Shown: positions 45,931 through 56,291 of the stretch, in pieces
Layout: each line of letters begins with the position of its first letter
Numbering within the stretch: position 1 is the first letter of the stretch
DNA from: JALYGJ01 sp963781705
GTDB taxonomy: Bacteria; Chloroflexota; Limnocylindria; Limnocylindrales; CSP1-4
DNA length: 64,000 bases
Reading direction: 5' to 3'
Assembly (NCBI GenBank): GCA_963781705.1
Contig: CAWAGP010000010.1
Coordinates: forward strand, 434,001-498,000
Position numbers and translations under genes: made by a program
Notes under the pieces: model-generated
What the model was told of the DNA's origin: nothing
Seen by the model: only the letters and a program-made list of their open reading frames with translations
Database searches by the model: none

Positions 45931-46087
45931 TTCCGCGCCTGGTGCGTGCGCTCGGACGCATTTGACCGCAAATGGCGCCGAGCTCCGACTTCCACACGGA
46001 AATCGGCCGCAAACAGTGCCTTGGACGCCCTCCGACATGCCGCTTGAGGCTCAAATGCGGCAAAGCTCCGACGGGGAGTCGGAATCG
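45931..46087 (+). repeat. Dispersed hairpin element, copy C
   Basis: Starts TTCCGCGCCTGGTGCGTGCG, contains CACGGAAATCGGC and CGGCAAAGCT like copy A, and ends at hairpin TCCGAC-GGGGA-GTCGGA (46067-46083, 6-bp stem). Confidence 0.7.
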
Positions 46088-46094
46088 CCCCGGG

Positions 46095-46183
46095 TAACGG
46101 GCGGACGGCACTAACGGGCGGACGGCACCAAACGGGCGGCCGGGACCCAACGGGCGGCCGGCACCAAACTGGCCGACGGCACC
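46095..46183. repeat. 17-18-bp tandem repeat, five units
   Basis: Units start at 46095, 46112, 46130, 46148 and 46166. The unit is approximately AACGGGCGGACGGCACCA. The array ends 49 bp before the mscS-like start codon. Confidence 0.88.
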
Positions 46184-46232
46184 AGTTGGCGCCGCGTGCA
46201 GCGGTCCCGGCCGCGCCGGTAACCTAGGGACG

Positions 46233-47150
46233 ATGTCGGTCGACCTTCCGCGCCTGTGGGACCAGGCCGTCCAGTCGGGCGCGCTGATCGTCGCCCTGCA
46301 GCTCGTCCTGATCATCGTCGTCACGTGGATCGCGCTGCGCTTTGCGCGGTTGACGGTGCGCGCCGGCCTGGCGCAGCTCTTTGCGCGCGAGGCGGCGGAG
46401 GGCACTGCCACCGGGCTGAGCACGGTCGAGGTGACGCGGCGCCATCGGACCCTCGACGACCTGCTGTTCGGCGTGTTGCGCGTGATCATCCTGGCCATCG
46501 CCTTCTTGATGGCACTGCAGATCCTGCGACTGGACATCGGGCCGGCAATTGCCGGATTGGGGATCATCGGCCTGGCCCTCAGCCTGGGCGCCCAGAGTCT
46601 TGTCCGTGATTACGTGGCCGGTGCGTTCCTGCTCATCGAGAACCACTACTCGGAGGGCGACGTGGTCGATATCGCCGGCGTCAGCGGCGTGGTCGAGGAC
46701 ATCAACCTGCGGCGCACCACGGTCCGCTCGCTCGACGGCGTGCTTCATTTCGTGCCGCACGGCCTGGTCAAGACGTCGAGCAACATGACCCGCGGCTGGG
46801 CGCGCGTCAGCTTCGACGTGCCGGTCGGGTTCGACGTCGACATCGACGCGATCAAGCAGGTCGTCAACGATGCCGGCCAGGCCCTGGCGGCCGACCCGGC
46901 ATGGCAGACGCGGATCCTCGAGGTGCCGGTCTTCGTGCGCCTGGGCGACTTCGGCGAGTACGGCATGTCGGCCACGGTACTGGGCAAGGTCGCCGCCGGC
47001 GCCCAGTGGGACGCCACCGGTGAGATGCGCCGGCGGATCCTGGAGCTTGCCCGGCAGCGCAAAGTGAAGATCGGCTGGCCGATCGATGCAGGCGATACGA
47101 TGGCCGCGCAGACAAGCCAGACGCTGCCCAGCCGCCGGCGGCGCAAATGA
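46233..47150 (+). CDS. Small-conductance mechanosensitive channel, MscS family
   Basis: 305 residues. Transmembrane helices lie at residues about 17-38, 73-95 and 97-125. The pore helix contains IAGLGIIGLALSLGAQSLVRDYVAGAFLLIENHYSEGDVV, the MscS signature. A beta domain follows (GVVEDINLRRTTVRSLDGVLHFVPHGLVK), then a C-terminal alpha/beta domain, ending in a basic tail. It releases solutes on hypo-osmotic shock. ATG 46233; the next gene follows after 32 bp. Confidence 0.92.
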   Translation: MSVDLPRLWDQAVQSGALIVALQLVLIIVVTWIALRFARLTVRAGLAQLFAREAAEGTATGLSTVEVTRRHRTLDDLLFGVLRVIILAIAFLMALQILRLDIGPAIAGLGIIGLALSLGAQSLVRDYVAGAFLLIENHYSEGDVVDIAGVSGVVEDINLRRTTVRSLDGVLHFVPHGLVKTSSNMTRGWARVSFDVPVGFDVDIDAIKQVVNDAGQALAADPAWQTRILEVPVFVRLGDFGEYGMSATVLGKVAAGAQWDATGEMRRRILELARQRKVKIGWPIDAGDTMAAQTSQTLPSRRRRK

Positions 47151-47182
47151 TGCCCGTGGCCCACGCAACTCGGGAGGTTTGA

Positions 47183-49175
<1,993 letters not shown>

Positions 49176-49186
49176 GGCGGGACGGC

Positions 49187-49258
49187 GGTGCGCGCGGCTC
49201 GCGCGGCGCGCACGGCTCGTGCGGCGCGCACGGCTCGTGCGGTGCGCCCGGTGCGCAC
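49187..49258. repeat. 18-bp tandem repeat, four units
   Basis: Units at 49187-49204, 49205-49222, 49223-49240 and 49241-49258; the second and third are identical (GGCGCGCACGGCTCGTGC), the outer ones diverged. It starts 12 bp after the acs stop. Confidence 0.88.
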
Positions 49259-49300
49259 GCCCAGGCCGCCCGCCAGGACCGCCGACGGTGCGATTCCGAC

Positions 49301-49450
49301 CCTGGCACGTGAGCTCGGACCGGTTTGTCATGAATCGCCGCCGTTTTCCGACCCTGATGCGGATTTCGGCGCCGAATCGGCTGCGGCAAGCGTGAAAATC
49401 GGAGCGGTGGCGCCAAAGTCGGTCTGAGTTCCGACTGGGGGTCGGAATCG
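49301..49450 (+). repeat. Dispersed hairpin element, copy D
   Basis: Starts CCTGGCACGTGAGCTCGGAC like copies A and B, and ends at a perfect hairpin TTCCGAC-TGGGG-GTCGGAA (49429-49447, 7-bp stem, 5-base loop). Confidence 0.72.
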
Positions 49451-49472
49451 CCTGCGGATACGGGAGGACCAG

Positions 49473-50296
49473 GTGAAGTCATACACGACGCGCGACGGGC
49501 GCCGGGTGGCGTACCGGGTCGACGGCAGCGGGCCGCTGCTGGTGTGTCACCCGGGCGGCCCCGGTTTCGCCGGCGCCGAGCTCGGCGGACATGGGCGGGC
49601 TGTCATCGACGCGCACGCTGGTGCTCGTCGATCCGCGCGGCACGGGTGCGTCCGACCCAGCCGCGGACTACACGCTCGATGGATACGCCGCCGACCTGGA
49701 CGACCTCCGCCAGCACCTGGGCCTGGCCCAGCTCGACCTGCTGGGTTTCTCGCACGGAGCGGCCGTCGCCGCTCACTACGCCGCTACCCACGCCAGATTC
49801 CGTTCGTCGGCTCGTGCTTGCCGGTGGACTCGCCGCTTTCACCGACGAGATGCAGGCCGAAGCGGATCGGCTCATCGCCGCGCGTTCCGGTGAGCCGTGG
49901 CATGCCGAGGCGGCGGCGGCGCTGCGCGACGAGGAAGAGGGCAACTACGACGACATGGCCGCGTTGTGGGTGCGCATGGCGCCGATGTACTTCGGCCGCT
50001 GGGACGAGCGCTATCGGCCCTCGGTCGTGGCCGGCTCGGTGGGCTCCAGTGCGGCGCCCGCCAAGGAGTTCGGCCAGGGCGTGCTCGACATCCGCGCCGA
50101 GCTGCCGCGCATCAGCGCGCCGACGCTCGTGATCGCGGGCACGGACGATTTCGTGTGCGGCCCGGCCGCGGCCGCGGAGCTGATGCGCGGCATCCCGGAC
50201 GCCGAGCTGGTGATGCTCGAAGGCGCCGGGCACATGATGTTCATCGAGCAGCCGGAAGCGTTTCGTACCGCTGTCGAGGCGTTCCTCGGCCGCTGA
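49473..50296 (+). CDS. Alpha/beta hydrolase, two frameshifts
   Basis: About 273 residues. LLVCHPGGPGF is the oxyanion-hole HGGPG-like motif; VLVDPRGTGASDP is the strand/loop after it; LLGFSHGAAVA contains the nucleophile serine. IAGTDDFVCGP gives the acid and GAGHMMFIEQP the catalytic histidine. Frame changes lie near 49585 and 49795, both restoring family sequence. The architecture is that of proline-iminopeptidase-like hydrolases (S33). GTG 49473 follows GGGAGGA. The substrate is not predictable. moaA begins 15 bp downstream. Confidence 0.83.
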
Positions 50297-50311
50297 CGTA
50301 CGATCGGCGCG

Positions 50312-51359
50312 ATGGACCGACCGACGGGCGACCTGCCGCGCGACACGCTGGGCAGGCCACTGCATGACCTGCGCATCAGCGTCACCGACCGTTGCAACTT
50401 CCGTTGCACGTACTGCATGCCGCGCGAGGTATACGGGCGCGACTTCGCCTTCCTGCCGCGCGCCGAGCTGCTCACCTTCGAGGAGATCGACGCGGCTCGC
50501 CCGCGTCTTCGTCGCGCTGGGCGTGCGCAAGCTGCGCCTGACCGGCGGCGAGCCATTACTGCGCCGCGATCTGCCGGTGCTGGTGGGCATGCTGCGCGGC
50601 ATCGCCGACGTCGAGGACCTGACCCTGACGACCAATGGCTCGCTGCTGGCCCGCCACGCCGGAGCGCTGGCCGATGCCGGACTGACGCGCATCAGCGTCA
50701 GCCTCGACTCGCTCGACGACGCGGTCTTCGCGCGCATGAACGACGTTGCCTTCCCCGTCCAGGCGGTGCTCGACGGCATCGAGGCGGCACGCGCCGCCGG
50801 CCTGACGCCGATCAAGGTCAACATGGTCGTGCGGCGCGGCGTCAACGAAGACAGCATCGTGCCCATGGCCCGTTACTTCCGCGAGCGCGGCCACATCCTG
50901 CGGCTGATCGAATACATGGACGTCGGCCACACCAATGGCTGGCGCATGGACGACGTGGTGGCCGCGGCCGACGTCCTGGCGCGCATCGACGCCGAGATGC
51001 CGCTCGTCGCACAGCCGCCGCGCTATCCCGGGGAAGTGGCCGAACGCTGGGCGTATCGCGACGGATCGGGCGAGGTGGGTGTCATCGCGTCGGTCACGCG
51101 GCCGTTCTGCGGCGACTGCACGCGCGTCCGACTGACGGCCGATGGCCAGCTGTACACGTGCCTCTTCGCCAGCGTGGGCCACGATCTCCGCCAACTGGTG
51201 CGCGGCGGCGCCTCGGACGAGGAACTGACGGCGGCCATCACCAAGGTCTGGCTCGGGCGCGACGACCGATATTCGGAGCTCAGGTCGCTCGCGACGACGG
51301 GGCTCGGCGCGTCCCGGTCCGACCCGCGGCGTGTCGAGATGTCGCGGATCGGCGGCTGA
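50312..51359 (+). CDS. moaA: GTP 3',8-cyclase MoaA, one frameshift
   Basis: About 348 residues. Radical SAM enzyme for the first step of molybdenum cofactor synthesis. DLRISVTDRCNFRCTYCMP holds the N-terminal CxxxCxxC cluster; KLRLTGGEPLLRRDLP, LTTNGSLLA and RISVSLDSL follow. RLIEYMDVG and FCGDCTRVRLTADGQLYTCLF give the C-terminal 4Fe-4S site. One frameshift near 50500, in a GC-rich stretch, separates EIDA from VFVALGVRKLRL. The C-terminal GG tail (RIGG) is the conserved end. ATG 50312 is 15 bp after the hydrolase stop. No other Moco genes are visible in the window. Confidence 0.93.
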
Positions 51360-51515
51360 CGAGGCGCGCTGTCGGCCTAAACGCAGAATTTTCCTCCGCG
51401 CGCGTTGCATCTGACGCTATGCTGAGGGCGAAGCGGCGTCCGAGAGAAGGATTCCCAACGGATCGCCAGCATTTCCAACCCTGCGCGGGCCCGCGCGCTG
51501 ACAGGAGGAGGAAGA

Positions 51516-52247
51516 GTGAGCATGGACCAATCCGGACAAGGTGGACCGCCCCCGTCCGGCCAGCAGCCGCCCCAGCCGGGTTGGCAGTCGACGCCACAGC
51601 AGCCGGGCGGCCCGCCGCCGCCGCCACAGCAGCCAGGCCCACCGCCGCCACCACCGGCCAGTCCGCCGGCCGGCATGAGCAGTGGTATGCCGGCATGGAC
51701 CTCGAACATGATGACCCAGGGCACGATCCCCGGCCCGGGTGGCGTGGCCCTCGCCGACTCGCCGAATCGGTTCATCGCAGCGTTGATCGACTTCATCATC
51801 CTGGGCATCGTCGGCTTCATCATCAACAGCATCAGCACCGGGATCCTGGGCGACAGCTACCTGGGCATCCTGGGCCTCGGCCAGTACAAGTCGCCGAGCC
51901 TGATCAGCAGCCTGGTGACCGTCGTCATCATGCTCGTCATCAGCGGCGGCTACTTCATCTACATGTGGTCGCGCATGGGCGGCGCCACGGTCGGCATGCG
52001 CGTGCTCAAGCTGAGCGTGCGTGACGGAACGAGCGGTGGCGCCATCACCCAGCAGCAGGCGATCAATCGCTGGCTGCTGATCGGCGCTCCGTTTGCCCTC
52101 GACTACTTCTACGGTTGGGGCATCGGCCTGATCATCGCCATCGCGGTGATCGTCTGGTACGTCTACCTGTTCGTAACCATCGCCCAGAGCCCGACCCGCC
52201 AGGGCTTCCACGACAAGTACGCCAACACGGTGGTCGCCAAGGGCTGA
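51516..52247 (+). CDS. RDD-family membrane protein with Pro-rich N-terminus
   Basis: 243 residues. The first 75 are Pro/Gln/Gly-rich with low-complexity PPPP runs and no fold. The RDD domain follows: DSPNRFIAALIDFIILGIVGFII, a middle helix VTVVIMLVISGGYFIYMWSRMGGATVGMRVLKL, and IGLIIAIAVIVWYVYLFVTIAQSPTRQGFHDKYA, which gives the usual charged sites and terminal DKYANT motif. GTG 51516 has GGAGGAGGAAG just upstream, one of the clearest ribosome sites in the window; ATG 51522 is in frame too. Function unknown; RDD proteins have been linked to ion exchange. Confidence 0.87.
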   Translation: MSMDQSGQGGPPPSGQQPPQPGWQSTPQQPGGPPPPPQQPGPPPPPPASPPAGMSSGMPAWTSNMMTQGTIPGPGGVALADSPNRFIAALIDFIILGIVGFIINSISTGILGDSYLGILGLGQYKSPSLISSLVTVVIMLVISGGYFIYMWSRMGGATVGMRVLKLSVRDGTSGGAITQQQAINRWLLIGAPFALDYFYGWGIGLIIAIAVIVWYVYLFVTIAQSPTRQGFHDKYANTVVAKG

Positions 52248-52295
52248 CCTTGGCCGCTCGCGCCAGGCGGCGCGAGCTCAGCAACCGGCACAAAC

Positions 52296-52333
52296 GGGCC
52301 CCGGCTCCGCAAGGAGTCGGGGCCCTTCTCGTT
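52296..52333 (+). terminator. Intrinsic terminator after RDD gene, GNRA loop
   Basis: 13-bp GC-rich stem (GGGCCCCGGCTCC at 52296-52308 with GGAGTCGGGGCCC at 52313-52325, one G-T pair) closed by the tetraloop GCAA, followed by TTCTCGTT. About 50 bp after the RDD stop. Confidence 0.8.
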
Positions 52334-52360
52334 GGCGCTCGGGTTTGTCACCCAGCGTGG

Positions 52361-52630
52361 TCATTCAGCCAGGGTGAGTGGGGCCGCGGACGGGGCGCCT
52401 ACCGGCGCTCATTCACCCAGCGTGCGTGGTCATTCAGCCAGGGTGAGTGGGGCCGCGGACGGGGCGCCTACCGGCGCTCATTCACCCAGCGTGCGTGGTC
52501 ATTCAGCCAGGGTGAGTGGGGCCGCGGACGGGGCGCCTACCGGCGCTCATTCACCCAGCGTGCGTGGTCATTCACCCGGCGCTCATTCACCCAGCGTGCG
52601 TGGTCATTCAGCCAGGGTGAATGGGGCCGC
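52361..52630. repeat. 69-bp minisatellite, three perfect units plus two partial
   Basis: Unit starts at 52361, 52430 and 52499 (69 bp each, identical), a shortened unit at 52568-52603, and a partial at 52604-52630. Each unit holds two related half-motifs, TCATTCAGCCAGGGTGAGTG and TCATTCACCCAGCGTGCGTG, separated by a GC-rich spacer. The half-motifs match the 30-bp motif on both sides of the XRE gene at 39-40 kb. Confidence 0.92.
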
Positions 52631-52650
52631 GACGGCACGATGTCCACGGG

Positions 52651-52713
52651 ATATCCACAACCCAGGTGGATTTGTGGATGGCCACCGGCGACGTTCTTGA
52701 AATACGTGGATAA
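52651..52713. promoter_or_regulatory. Cluster of DnaA-box-like sites
   Basis: ATATCCACA (52651-52659), TGTGGATGG (52674-52682) and CGTGGATAA (52705-52713) match TTATCCACA or its complement at 8, 7 and 8 of 9 positions, within 63 bp. They lie between the minisatellite and the purine nucleoside phosphorylase promoter. Confidence 0.4.
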
Positions 52714-52718
52714 GGCCA

Positions 52719-52747
52719 TTGACCGGCGCCGCCCGTGGCCGTAACTT
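52719..52747 (+). promoter_or_regulatory. Candidate sigma-70-type promoter for the nucleoside phosphorylase
   Basis: TTGACC (52719-52724), 17-bp spacer, TAACTT (52742-52747). Good spacing, about 110 bp before ATG 52859. Confidence 0.45.
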
Positions 52748-52858
52748 AGGTCTTGCCCGGAGGGGCCGCGAGAACTCGGGAGCTGAGATTACATCAAGGC
52801 GACAGGAGACTTGGCAGGCTTCTCCGGGCGTTTCGTTGCCCCCGATCACTGGCAGGTG

Positions 52859-53689
52859 ATGTTCTCCAGCCGTCTCGACACCCTGGAAGCTGCTGTTCGC
52901 GCACGAACGCGCCTCGTGCCGCGCGTCGGCATCGTGCTCGGCTCGGGTCTCGGCGGTCTGGCGGGCGAGTTGTCGGACGTCACCGCCATTCCCTTCGCCG
53001 ACCTGCCCGGCTGGCCCGCGGCTTCGGCACCTGGCCATGCCGGCCAGGTATTGCTCGGTACCTTGGCGGGAGTGCCGGTCGTGTGCCTGCAGGGACGGTT
53101 GCACATCTACGAGGGCAACAGCGAGCAACTGGTGGTCGAGCCGGTGCTGCTGATGGGCCGCTTGGGCGCGCGCGCAATAGTGCTCACCAACGCCGCCGGT
53201 GGCATCAACGAGAGCTACGACGCGGGCACGCTGATGCTCATCGCCGACCATCTCAACCTGACCGGCCGCAACCCGCTCATCGGCGCCAACGACGACTCGT
53301 TGGGGCCGCGCTTCCCGGACCTGGTCGACGCGTGGAGCCCGCGCCTGCGCAGCCTCATGCGTGACGCAGCAGCGGCCGAAGGCATCGCCCTCGCCGAGGG
53401 CGTCTACGCCGGGCTGCTCGGTCCGAACTACGAGACGCCGGCCGAGGTGCGCATGCTGCGCGCGCTGGGCGCCGACGCGGTGGGCATGTCGACCGTGCTC
53501 GAGGCTATTGCCGCCCGCTGGGCCGGGCTCGACCTGGTCGGCGTTTCCCTGGTCACCAACCCGGGCGCCGGCGTCACCGGGCAGCCGCTGAGCCACGAGG
53601 AAGTGCTCGCCGCGGGCGCCGCGGCCGGCCCGCACTTCACGCGGCTGGTGCGACGTTTCGTCGCACTTCTGTCCGAGAGGGAGGGCTAG
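52859..53689 (+). CDS. Purine nucleoside phosphorylase (trimeric, NP-I)
   Basis: 276 residues. VGIVLGSGLGGLAGEL is the phosphate-binding Gly/Ser loop, CLQGRLHIYEGNS is the GRxHxYEG motif, VLTNAAGGIN is the base-site segment with Asn, and GPNYETPAEVRMLRALGADAVGMSTVLEAIAA is the diagnostic C-terminal motif. It cleaves guanosine/inosine-type nucleosides with phosphate. ATG 52859 gives the expected length; TTG 52811 would add 16 residues and has AGGAG very close upstream. It converges with ispD. Confidence 0.92.
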   Translation: MFSSRLDTLEAAVRARTRLVPRVGIVLGSGLGGLAGELSDVTAIPFADLPGWPAASAPGHAGQVLLGTLAGVPVVCLQGRLHIYEGNSEQLVVEPVLLMGRLGARAIVLTNAAGGINESYDAGTLMLIADHLNLTGRNPLIGANDDSLGPRFPDLVDAWSPRLRSLMRDAAAAEGIALAEGVYAGLLGPNYETPAEVRMLRALGADAVGMSTVLEAIAARWAGLDLVGVSLVTNPGAGVTGQPLSHEEVLAAGAAAGPHFTRLVRRFVALLSEREG

Positions 53690-53714
53690 GCAGGCCCGCG
53701 TGTTTGCCGCCCGC

Positions 53715-54407
53715 TCAGCGCAGGCTTGCGGCGAGCCGCTCGGCCAGCTCCAGGTCGGCCGGCTCGGTGATCTTGAGGTTGGCCGGGTCGCCGGGCACCG
53801 CGATGATCGATGTTCCCGCCAGAGCAGCGAGTTCGATCACGCCGGTCCCGCCGCTGGCATCTTCCCGGTAGAGGGCGATGCCACGCGTGATAGTGGCGCG
53901 CGGGAGCACGACCGGCTTCTGGGTCGTCCATAGCGCCCGCCTGATGGCCGGCCCGAGCGCGCCGCCGGCGGCATCGCGCTCGCGCACCAATTCGTGAAGC
54001 CTGATCGCGGCGCACGCCGCTCCACCGTCGCCGGCCGTCGCAATCACGCGTTCGATCAGCGCTCCCGGCGTCAGGGGATGGGCGACGTCGTGGATGAGCA
54101 GCATGGGCGCATGAGCGGACTCGACCAGCAGCCGCAGGGTCTCGAGCCGAGTCCGTCCACCGGCGACCACGCGGACCGCCGGCCCGGCCGCATCGCGTGC
54201 CGCGTTCTCCGTCCCGGGTGGCACGGCCACCGTGATCGAGTCCACGAAGGGTGAGAGCGCGTCGATCACCCAGCGCAGCAGCGGCCGGCCACCCAGCCGG
54301 ACGAATGCCTTGGCGCCGCGGCCCAGCCGGTCACCCGAGCCGGCGCCGAGTATGAGCCCCTCGAGCAGGTCCGCTGATGCGGGCCCGCGCCCCATGCGGG
54401 AATCCAT
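53715..54407 (-). CDS. ispD: 2-C-methyl-D-erythritol 4-phosphate cytidylyltransferase
   Basis: 230 residues. Transfers CMP from CTP to MEP in the non-mevalonate isoprenoid pathway. Seen: LILGAGSGDRLGRGAKAFVRLGGRPLLRWVIDAL (CTP-binding Gly-rich loop with Arg and Lys), LLIHDVAHPLTPGALIERVI, RALWTTQKPVVL, GGTGVIELAALAG and PANLKITEPADLELAE at the end, the family C-terminus. Some motif residues differ from E. coli IspD, so a related cytidylyltransferase cannot be excluded. ATG 54407, or 54395; the thyX stop is 14 bp upstream, so the two are co-transcribed. Confidence 0.82.
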   Translation of the reverse strand: MDSRMGRGPASADLLEGLILGAGSGDRLGRGAKAFVRLGGRPLLRWVIDALSPFVDSITVAVPPGTENAARDAAGPAVRVVAGGRTRLETLRLLVESAHAPMLLIHDVAHPLTPGALIERVIATAGDGGAACAAIRLHELVRERDAAGGALGPAIRRALWTTQKPVVLPRATITRGIALYREDASGGTGVIELAALAGTSIIAVPGDPANLKITEPADLELAERLAASLR

Positions 54408-54421
54408 CCAGGTTGGTTTAC

Positions 54422-55303
54422 CTAGACCGTCGGTAGATCGCGCCCGGCGTTCTTCGCGGCGGCCCGCTTCTCCGCCCACGCGCCGAGAACGTTGTCCTTG
54501 TGCGGCCGGATGGGGCAGTGCTCGTCGCGGTTGCGGTCCTCGTCGCAATATCCCAGCGGCACGCACTTGGGCGCCAGGAATGAGCCCAGGAATGGCGACA
54601 CGGTGAACACTTCGTGGCGAATCAGCTGGAAGAGCCGGCGGATCTCCCACTGGGCCATGGTGCACAGGCGCAGTCCGGACATATGGATCAGCGCGCGCAG
54701 GTTGGTGGTCATGATCAGGTTGGTGCGCGTGGCGTTGGGCATCACGAAACGCGCGTCCTCGCCCGGGATACCGGCATCGAGCATCTCGCCGTAGAAGGCA
54801 AGCGATGCGTCCATCTCGGCGGTGAACCGCTCGCGGATGTCCGCCGGCGCGTCGGCGAGCGAGCCGGGCACCATGTACGAGGGCCGCTTGTAGTTGAGGT
54901 AGCGCTGCGACTGCTGGTCGAAGGCGACCCCCGCGCGATGGCGGACCAGCTGATGCGACAGCGTCCGCGTGACGCCGCTGATGGCGAAGGTGAAGACGAT
55001 GTGCTCGATGGTCGAGCCGTGGCCCGACTCGATCACGCGGCGGATGAGGTCCTGCTGCTTCTCGCTCGCTACCTGGCCGGTAGTGGCCCGCTCGAAGATG
55101 TCCTGCGGCAGCAGTTCGCTGTAGCACGTCCGGCAGGCGGTGTAGATGAGCGGCAGGTAGTACTGCTCGGCGATCTCGCGGGTGGGAAAGAGCAATGTCG
55201 CGCGCATGCCGAGATCCCGCGTGGCCGGACTCCGGGGCGTCGGCGGCCGGCTCTCCGCCGGGCTGATTTGCGCGCTGGTGGGCTCGGCGCTCATGCTCGC
55301 CAT
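54422..55303 (-). CDS. thyX: Flavin-dependent thymidylate synthase
   Basis: 293 residues. FAD-dependent synthesis of dTMP from dUMP. The signature LSHQLVRHRAGVAFDQQSQRY carries the RHR-x7-S motif. SGHGSTIEHIVFTFAISG, LNYKRPSYMVP and PNATRTNLIMTTNLRALIHMSGLRLCTMAQWEIRRLF are further diagnostic segments. The first 33 residues are poorly conserved, so the start could be ATG 55207 (MRATLLFPT). The C-terminal CVPLGYCDEDRNRDEHCPI is a longer Cys-rich tail than in many ThyX proteins. No thyA is seen. Confidence 0.93.
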   Translation of the reverse strand: MASMSAEPTSAQISPAESRPPTPRSPATRDLGMRATLLFPTREIAEQYYLPLIYTACRTCYSELLPQDIFERATTGQVASEKQQDLIRRVIESGHGSTIEHIVFTFAISGVTRTLSHQLVRHRAGVAFDQQSQRYLNYKRPSYMVPGSLADAPADIRERFTAEMDASLAFYGEMLDAGIPGEDARFVMPNATRTNLIMTTNLRALIHMSGLRLCTMAQWEIRRLFQLIRHEVFTVSPFLGSFLAPKCVPLGYCDEDRNRDEHCPIRPHKDNVLGAWAEKRAAAKNAGRDLPTV

Positions 55304-55361
55304 AGGTTACGGCCGATCGCCCGCCGGCGAACAGCGATTGTTCAGGTACGCCTGGAGCCGG

Positions 55362-56225
55362 TCAGCGAATGCCCGTGTCGTACTCGAACAGGACGTGGGC
55401 GGAGTTGCCGGCGACGACCGAGAAAGCCTGCGCATCCGGCGTACCCATGAGCCCCTCTACCGCGGCCGTCGCCACCCAGTAGGCGCCGCCCGGGAGTTGC
55501 AGCGACAACTGCCCGTTGGCGTCGGTCTGACCCTGGGCGATCACGTCACCGGCCGGGGAGTAGATGACGATCGCGGCGCCGGCCACGGCGCGCGGCGCGC
55601 AGCTGGGGTCGGGCGGGTTGCGCTCGACCGGGCAGGTGGGTCCGGCCTGGGCGGTGAGCAGCAGGGTCGCCGGCCCCGCGGCAGGAGCCGGCGGCGAGTA
55701 CTCGACCGCGTCGCCATCCTGCCCGGTAAGAGTCACCTTGCCGTCGAGCGAGACCGAGTAGTGCCAGTTGTGCTGGTTGATGCAGCCGGCCTGGCAGTCG
55801 CCGGATCCGAGCGTGACGGTGACCGAGAAGCCGTCGACCGTCTGAGCCACCTCATACCAGGCCGACGCGCCCACGAGGCCCGACACGAGCGCGGACACCT
55901 GCGCGAAACGCGGGTCGCCCGAGAGCACGAGCGCGGCCGCCTGCGCGGCTGAAGCGACCGTCCCGGGCGACGAGCCCGGCGGCAGTATCGGGCGCCACGA
56001 AGAGTCAGCCGATGGCGACGCTCCAGCGCTCGGGCTGGCTGATGCGCCGACATCGCCGCTCGCCAGCCCGCTGGCGTTGGCCGACGGAGCAGCCGACTGA
56101 CCGGCCGTGGCGCTGGGCTGCGAATTCGTCGACAGCGTGGAGCAGGCAGCCGTGACCATGGCCATGGCGGTGATAAGCGTGGCCGTCAGCAGGCCTTTGC
56201 GACGCATCCGATCCATGTACCCCAT
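55362..56225 (-). CDS. Secreted lipoprotein with Ser/Ala linker and carboxypeptidase-regulatory-like domain
   Basis: 287 residues. The N-terminus MRRKGLLTATLITAMAMVTAACS is a lipoprotein signal with a lipobox-like AAC. A Ser/Ala/Gly-rich linker spans residues about 32-75. The C-terminal part (GAAIVIYSPAGDVIAQGQTDANGQLSLQLPGGAYWVATAA) is a SpaA/carboxypeptidase-regulatory-like beta-sandwich. The middle has Cys pairs (GDCQAGCINQHN, TCPVERNPPDPSC). Probably anchored on the outer face of the membrane. No enzymatic motif seen. Same strand as thyX, 58 bp upstream of it. Confidence 0.75.
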   Translation of the reverse strand: MGYMDRMRRKGLLTATLITAMAMVTAACSTLSTNSQPSATAGQSAAPSANASGLASGDVGASASPSAGASPSADSSWRPILPPGSSPGTVASAAQAAALVLSGDPRFAQVSALVSGLVGASAWYEVAQTVDGFSVTVTLGSGDCQAGCINQHNWHYSVSLDGKVTLTGQDGDAVEYSPPAPAAGPATLLLTAQAGPTCPVERNPPDPSCAPRAVAGAAIVIYSPAGDVIAQGQTDANGQLSLQLPGGAYWVATAAVEGLMGTPDAQAFSVVAGNSAHVLFEYDTGIR

Positions 56226-56291
56226 GACGATAGCGCGCCGCTCTCGGTTCCTGTTTCAGCCGGTCTGCCGCGCTTGTGGCATGCTCGGACC

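Larger units (their letters stand above)
45872..46232. other. Repeat-rich divergent intergenic region, no gene
   Basis: 361 bp between the divergently transcribed XRE and mscS-like genes. It holds element copy C and an 18-bp tandem array. Both promoters must lie here, but I could not pick a convincing -35/-10 pair. Confidence 0.7.
49176..49472. other. Repeat-rich intergenic region, no gene
   Basis: 297 bp holding an 18-bp tandem array (49187-49258) and dispersed element copy D (49301-49450), which ends 22 bp before the hydrolase start codon. No gene is supported. Confidence 0.7.

Noticed and set aside
52361..52630. Possible CRISPR array
   Set aside because: Units are perfect end to end with no unique spacers, and there are no cas genes in the window.
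52332..52700. Open frame translating the 69-bp array as 23-residue repeats (HSARVSGAADG...)
   Set aside because: 69 is a multiple of three, so any frame stays open across the array; no ribosome site, and other frames are open as well. Treated as a non-coding minisatellite.
53715..55127. Extended version of ispD upstream of 54407
   Set aside because: The extension is thyX read out of frame; the IspD nucleotide-binding motif starts right after ATG 54407.
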